From: DATFAS01 sp035254305
Lineage (GTDB): Bacteria > Bacillota > Bacilli > Aneurinibacillales > RAOX-1
Length of the DNA: 9,074 bases
Reading direction: 5' to 3'
Assembly: GCA_035254305.1 (NCBI GenBank)
Contig: DATFAS010000181.1
Coordinates: forward strand, 1-9,074
A model generated the notes under the pieces. It did not search any database and was not told where the DNA came from. It saw only the letters and a program-made list of their open reading frames with translations. A program made the position numbers and the translations under genes. This document shows positions 6,599 to 9,074 of this stretch, piece after piece; within the stretch, counting starts at the first letter, position 1; each line of letters starts with the position of its first letter.

Positions 6599-7139
6599 GA
6601 TTGTTCTCCTTATACAACATCTGGATACTTCGTAGAAGCTCCCATTTCTCTAAAGGTGAGGCTGAAAGTGAATTGGTATGGATCCAATACTTCTGCTCTA
6701 ATTGATTCGACCAGCCTGATAAAGCCTCCCCGATAAAAATAACAGGAAAATAAATAGCTTCAACGGGTGCTTCCTCACCCAATTCTATAATTTCCAAGCC
6801 AACAGAGGTGAGAAACTGCCTTAATTGTTCTGTTTTTAACGGGGTCTGCTGCCATATCCCTACCCTTTTCCCTTGAAGATCGACAAAATGTTCGCTATTG
6901 ACGAGGCGACTGTTATCCTTATTTGTGTCCTGAAGCTGTAAGCTTAAAGAATGAAGCTGTTGTTGGAGCTGTTCATTGTTTTGCATGGCCTCATCATATT
7001 TCTTTTCTAAGTTACTGAGTATGGCCTGCTGTTTTTCATTTAACCAGTTTTGACCAATACCACCACCGAGAATGATCCCTAAGCCAAGGGAAAGGAAAAT
7101 CGCAGCAATCGTTAAAAAATGATATCGAAGGGTGACCAA
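6588..7139 (-). CDS. SteB/MctB-like membrane-anchored coiled-coil protein
   Basis: A 183-residue protein. The N-terminus VTLRYHFLTIAAIFLSLGLGIILG (a helix at about 6-28) closely matches the start of the actinobacterial MctB/SteB family, which Pfam labels a copper-transport protein. A Gln/Glu/Leu-rich coiled coil spans about 35-78. The remaining domain (GKRVGIWQQTP, then IYFPVIFIGEAL) is presumably outside the membrane. It is much shorter than the roughly 310-residue mycobacterial relatives, so the C-terminal part is reduced. The start is TTG 7137-7139, supported by AGGTGA about 7 nt upstream and by the family N-terminus. It begins 16 nt after the steA stop and overlaps the next gene by 11 nt. 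SteB partners SteA in Corynebacterium cell separation. There is no metal-binding motif supporting a copper role. Confidence 0.75.
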   Translation of the reverse strand: MVTLRYHFLTIAAIFLSLGLGIILGGGIGQNWLNEKQQAILSNLEKKYDEAMQNNEQLQQQLHSLSLQLQDTNKDNSRLVNSEHFVDLQGKRVGIWQQTPLKTEQLRQFLTSVGLEIIELGEEAPVEAIYFPVIFIGEALSGWSNQLEQKYWIHTNSLSASPLEKWELLRSIQMLYKENNHEY

Positions 7140-7155
7140 TCCTTTTCACCTACAT

Positions 7156-8289
7156 CTAGAAGAATTTGATTTGTAACCAAAGTAGATGCACAAACTCCCT
7201 AACAGCTGGACTAATGATCCCAGCTGCAACAACTGGAACCGCAGCAGCAGAACCAATAAGGAAGAGATTTCCCCATTTCAATCTCTTTTGATAAAGCATA
7301 CTCACACCCTTCGCATCGATCAGCTTAGTTCCCACCTTCATCCTAACGAGTACAGTGCTTGACATACCTTTTCTTCCTTTTTCCAGAAAATCAATCATGT
7401 TAGAATGGGCACCAAGTGTTACAATCCATTCTGCTCCCTGTTCATAGGCATACAGCATAGCAATATCCTCACTCGTTCCAGTGGCAGGAAGGGTAAAGTA
7501 CGAAACCCCTAACTCCTCCATACGCTGCTTAGCAGGAGCATGTCCACCTGGGTAGGCATGAACAATAATTTCAGCTCCACTCCTTAATGCTTGGTCTGTC
7601 ACACTATCCATATCACCGATAATCATATGCGGGGTAAAGCCTTCCTCTAATAATGCGTCGGCTCCACCATCTACACCAATGAGGACCGGATGAAAATCAT
7701 GAATATAAGAACGAACAGCTCGTAGGTCCTCTCGATAATGTTTTCCTCTGACAACAAGAAGGACATGGTTGCGATATAGTTTAGTGACAATAGGAAGGGT
7801 AGGAAGTGGAGTAAGATAATCATCCTTTTCCTTTTGCGCGTAAGTTAAAGTGTTTTCGATAAAATGGGATAAATGCTTTCCCATATTCTTTTTGGCATAT
7901 TGCCATTTTTCCTCAATTTCTTGTTTGGAAACGGCCTTTAGGGGGAAACAGGACTGATTCATAAGGATAACCGATTGATCCTTAATTTCAACGATTTGAT
8001 TGTCTTTTAAAATAGTCATGAGTTCCTTATTCTTACAATCATAGAGAGGAATGTGGTAATGAAGAAGAATATTTGCCCCTATACTCATATAGCTTCCCGT
8101 AATCGATGGTGCGGTGTTGATGACTGCCTTTACTTTTGCGGTTACGAGATCACGTGCAGCCATTTCATCAATATCTTCGTGATGGATTATGGCGATTTGC
8201 CCTGGCCTGATCCTTTTTAACAAATCTTTTGTTTTAGGATCAATAACAATCGTTCCTTTAATCCTATTTTTCATTTTTTTTGCAAACAT
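7156..8289 (-). CDS. steA: SteA-like putative cytokinetic ring protein
   Basis: A 377-residue protein. Residues about 1-165 form the conserved N-terminal region (GTIVIDPKTKDLLKRIRPGQIAIIHH cut here at the start; INTAPSITG). Residues 170-335 resemble a thiamin-pyrophosphokinase fold, with GVDGGADAL (205-213), GDMDSV (225-230) and GTSEDIAML (271-279). A hydrophobic segment at about 342-361 anchors the C-terminus. This is the architecture of SteA, which with SteB localises to the division site and affects cell separation in Corynebacterium glutamicum; thiamin metabolism is not implied. I choose ATG 8287-8289 because GGAGGG lies 5 nt upstream; the frame extends 18 codons further to GTG 8343 without a ribosome site. 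It is followed after 16 nt by the SteB-like gene. Homologues sit near recN in actinobacteria. Confidence 0.85.
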   Translation of the reverse strand: MFAKKMKNRIKGTIVIDPKTKDLLKRIRPGQIAIIHHEDIDEMAARDLVTAKVKAVINTAPSITGSYMSIGANILLHYHIPLYDCKNKELMTILKDNQIVEIKDQSVILMNQSCFPLKAVSKQEIEEKWQYAKKNMGKHLSHFIENTLTYAQKEKDDYLTPLPTLPIVTKLYRNHVLLVVRGKHYREDLRAVRSYIHDFHPVLIGVDGGADALLEEGFTPHMIIGDMDSVTDQALRSGAEIIVHAYPGGHAPAKQRMEELGVSYFTLPATGTSEDIAMLYAYEQGAEWIVTLGAHSNMIDFLEKGRKGMSSTVLVRMKVGTKLIDAKGVSMLYQKRLKWGNLFLIGSAAAVPVVAAGIISPAVREFVHLLWLQIKFF

Positions 8290-8294
8290 GCTTG

Positions 8295-8300
8295 CCCTCC
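8295..8300 (-). promoter_or_regulatory. Ribosome binding site deciding the steA start
   Basis: GGAGGG 5 nt before ATG 8287-8289. It lies inside the longer open frame that reaches GTG 8343, which itself has no such site, so the shorter protein is preferred. Confidence 0.8.
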
Positions 8301-8343
8301 AAAGAAAGCTTTTTAAAGAGAATGATGCTCTTTTAGTGACCAC

Positions 8344-8526
8344 TTAAGACTCTTCCTCTGGGAGCAATTCATATAGTACAAATGCACTAAATGTAAGCCT
8401 TCCATCTTTCTCAATAACATGCGTCTGAAGAGAAACGACCTGTAATTCATTTCCTTTTGCATACATATTCATCTGATCAGTGAGCACAAATTCATTATCT
8501 GCGGTAAAGCATTTTACCGTTCGCAT
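8344..8526 (-). CDS. Small 60-residue protein, possibly Cse60-like
   Basis: A 60-residue, net acidic protein without a signal peptide or membrane segment. The start ATG 8524-8526 has GGAG 7 nt upstream, which supports real translation. The pattern is an N-terminal VKCF strand, a polar middle, a VVSLQTHV strand, and a C-terminal strand TFSAFVLYEL with an acidic tail. Length and strand pattern recall Cse60, a sigma-E-controlled 60-residue sporulation protein of B. subtilis. The resemblance is from memory and weak, so the function is best called unknown. It is the first gene of the steA cluster, with 54 nt between its stop and the steA ATG. An AT-rich inverted repeat lies 53-87 bp upstream. Confidence 0.7.
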   Translation of the reverse strand: MRTVKCFTADNEFVLTDQMNMYAKGNELQVVSLQTHVIEKDGRLTFSAFVLYELLPEEES

Positions 8527-8579
8527 ATTTTCACTCCATAACGGGGTTGATTATTAAAATTTTTTACGAACAAAGTTAG

Positions 8580-8613
8580 AAATATTCATTTCATTACCTG
8601 AATATGAATATTT
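8580..8613. repeat. AT-rich inverted repeat upstream of the 60-residue gene
   Basis: Perfect 10-bp arms AAATATTCAT and ATGAATATTT are separated by 14 nt that themselves contain TTCA/TGAA arms. The RNA could fold as a 14-bp hairpin with a single bulge and a 5-nt loop. In the promoter position of the steA cluster it could be an operator or a leader hairpin. Confidence 0.5.
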
Positions 8614-8629
8614 TTCCTATCCAAAGTTT

Positions 8630-8652
8630 AAAAAAACCTTCACCAGCGAAGG
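8630..8652 (-). terminator. Minus-strand intrinsic terminator (distal of tandem pair)
   Basis: On the minus strand CCTTC-GCTGGT-GAAGG is followed directly by seven T. A longer alternative pairs TGAAGG with CCCTTCA just upstream. It follows a stronger terminator by about 15 nt, so it may be a backup. Confidence 0.65.
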
Positions 8653-8664
8653 ATGAAGGGTTCT

Positions 8665-8702
8665 TATAAAAAAAAGAACAGGAAGGTTCTTCCCTGTTCT
8701 TT
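8665..8702 (-). terminator. Minus-strand intrinsic terminator (proximal of tandem pair)
   Basis: Arms AAAGAACAGG (8673-8682) and CCTGTTCTTT (8693-8702) give a 10-bp perfect stem, with three more inner pairs. On the minus strand a run of eight T (8668-8675) covers the stem end, the classic form. It would stop any minus-strand transcript before the steA cluster. Confidence 0.85.
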
Positions 8703-8795
8703 CATATGTATGTGGTTTCTCTCCACAGTTATCGTACCGAAAATAAAGAAGGGTTTAAGTGACTTTTCTCACAACAATCAATCATTTTGGAGAAT

Positions 8796-8823
8796 AAAAA
8801 AATATGCCCCAAAAGTGGAGCAT
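8796..8823 (-). terminator. Minus-strand intrinsic terminator of the candidate small RNA
   Basis: On the minus strand ATGCTCCA-CTTT-TGGGGCAT forms an 8-bp stem with one G-U pair and a 4-nt loop. It is followed by A and a run of seven T. Confidence 0.7.
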
Positions 8824-8867
8824 GAAGGAAACTCAACCACCAAAAACCGAACAAGGAAGGATTAACT
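8796..8867 (-). ncRNA. Candidate small RNA, minus strand
   Basis: A perfect extended -10 (TGGTATAAT on the minus strand, 8874-8882) predicts a start near 8867. No good -35 is visible (GGAAAA at 17 bp). About 70 nt later an intrinsic terminator ends the transcript. The body has no start codon with a ribosome site. It contains pyrimidine-rich CCTTCCTTG and TTTCCTTC stretches able to pair with Shine-Dalgarno sequences, as several Gram-positive regulatory RNAs do. An alternative is that the terminator serves a gene further upstream. Expression is inferred, not shown. Confidence 0.35.
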
Positions 8868-8873
8868 AAATTA

Positions 8874-8882
8874 ATTATACCA
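8874..8882 (-). promoter_or_regulatory. Extended -10 promoter for the minus-strand small RNA
   Basis: TGGTATAAT on the minus strand matches the extended -10 consensus TGnTATAAT exactly. The -35 region is poor, which extended -10 promoters tolerate. Confidence 0.45.
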
Positions 8883-8949
8883 TGGTCTAACTAAAGTTTT
8901 CCTTAGGTATTTATTGGTATTTTTATTGTCATTTGGAATTTACTTTAGG

Positions 8950-8978
8950 ATGACTTGTCTCTCACAAAAGTTTATAAT
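8950..8978 (+). promoter_or_regulatory. Sigma-A promoter for the plus-strand small RNA
   Basis: ATGACT (8950-8955, 4/6), a 17-bp spacer and a perfect TATAAT (8973-8978). This is the best-matching promoter in the window. The predicted start is near 8985. Confidence 0.6.
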
Positions 8979-8984
8979 GAAAAA

Positions 8985-9054
8985 TGCTAAATATCATATA
9001 TCTACGTTTAGCGTTGAGAGCTATAAGACTCCTGAAGACGGAGTCTTTTTTTTA
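8985..9054 (+). ncRNA. Candidate small RNA or attenuated leader, plus strand
   Basis: The predicted transcript of about 70 nt starts exactly at a 5' hairpin (GCTAAA 8986-8991 with TTTAGC 9007-9012, 15-nt loop). It has a 12-nt purine-rich linker and ends in the terminator hairpin at 9025-9053. No open frame with a ribosome site is present. Promoter and terminator are both strong and correctly ordered, so a free small RNA is the simplest reading. If a plus-strand gene lies just past the window, this could instead be its attenuator leader. Confidence 0.45.
9025..9053 (+). terminator. Plus-strand intrinsic terminator
   Basis: Stem AAGACTCC (9025-9032) and GGAGTCTT (9040-9047), loop TGAAGAC, then T to position 9053 (eight in all). 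On the minus strand no T run follows, so it acts on plus-strand transcripts only. Confidence 0.85.
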
Positions 9055-9074
9055 GGTTTTTCTATCTATAGATT

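Larger units (their letters stand above)
8527..9074. other. Gene-free RNA-rich intergenic region
   Basis: No frame on either strand combines a plausible start, a ribosome site and protein-like composition. The stretch holds one inverted repeat, three minus-strand terminators, one plus-strand terminator and two well-formed promoters on opposite strands. A 10-bp palindrome ATCTATAGAT (9064-9073) ends the window. Confidence 0.6.

Noticed and set aside
7600..7700. Thiamin pyrophosphokinase function for the GDMDSV-containing protein
   Set aside because: The domain is embedded in a longer protein with a conserved N-terminal region and a C-terminal membrane anchor, the SteA layout; no thiamin genes are nearby.
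8290..8343. N-terminal extension of SteA starting at GTG 8341-8343
   Set aside because: No ribosome site, while the internal ATG at 8287-8289 has GGAGGG at 5 nt; the extension abuts the stop of the preceding gene by chance.
8653..8865. Plus-strand open frame of 70 codons with a possible ATG start
   Set aside because: It runs through two hairpin terminators, begins inside a stem, has no ribosome site and its translation is low-complexity Lys/Asn-rich.

Overview
The window looks like a chromosomal segment of a low-to-moderate-GC Gram-positive spore-former (Bacillota, Bacillales-type). The evidence is strong AGGAGG-type ribosome binding sites, many T-tailed hairpin terminators, and gene products that closely resemble Bacillus branched-chain keto-acid dehydrogenase subunits and a DUF2627 (YqzF-like) membrane protein. 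The species cannot be named from the sequence. No rRNA, tRNA, CRISPR array, insertion sequence or phage gene was seen.

Region 1 (1-4432, minus strand) is a branched-chain 2-oxo-acid dehydrogenase (BKD) operon. It is transcribed lpdV (E3), bkdAA (E1 alpha), bkdAB (E1 beta), bkdB (E2), with bkdB running off the left edge. The complex converts the keto acids of valine, leucine and isoleucine to acyl-CoAs, which prime branched-chain fatty-acid synthesis. The bkdR, ptb, bcd and buk genes that precede lpdV in B. subtilis are not next to it here.

Region 2 (4433-4816) is a divergent promoter region. Two back-to-back sigma-A-like promoters have -35 boxes only 3 bp apart, one serving lpdV and one the small DUF2627 gene. 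A near-consensus catabolite-responsive element and other inverted repeats lie in the lpdV leader. DUF2627 (4817-5047, plus strand) ends in a strong hairpin terminator whose loop contains the stop codon of the convergent glycosyltransferase gene.

Region 3 (5097-8526, minus strand) is a compact, probably co-transcribed cluster. In order of transcription it holds a 60-residue protein of uncertain function, SteA (TPK-like fold with a C-terminal membrane anchor), a short SteB/MctB-like protein (membrane anchor plus coiled coil), a family 2 glycosyltransferase, and a MraY/WecA-type polyprenyl-phosphate sugar-phosphate transferase. The last three genes are overlapping or nearly so. In actinobacteria SteA and SteB work together in cell separation. 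The two added glycosyltransferases suggest an envelope-glycan function tied to the division machinery, which is an inference.

Region 4 (8527-9074) has no convincing protein gene but is rich in RNA signals. On the plus strand there is a perfect TATAAT promoter about 70 nt upstream of an intrinsic terminator. On the minus strand there is an extended -10 promoter about 70 nt upstream of another terminator. Two further tandem minus-strand terminators and an AT-rich inverted repeat lie before the 60-residue gene. This region is the best candidate for something undescribed: a pair of divergently transcribed small RNAs.
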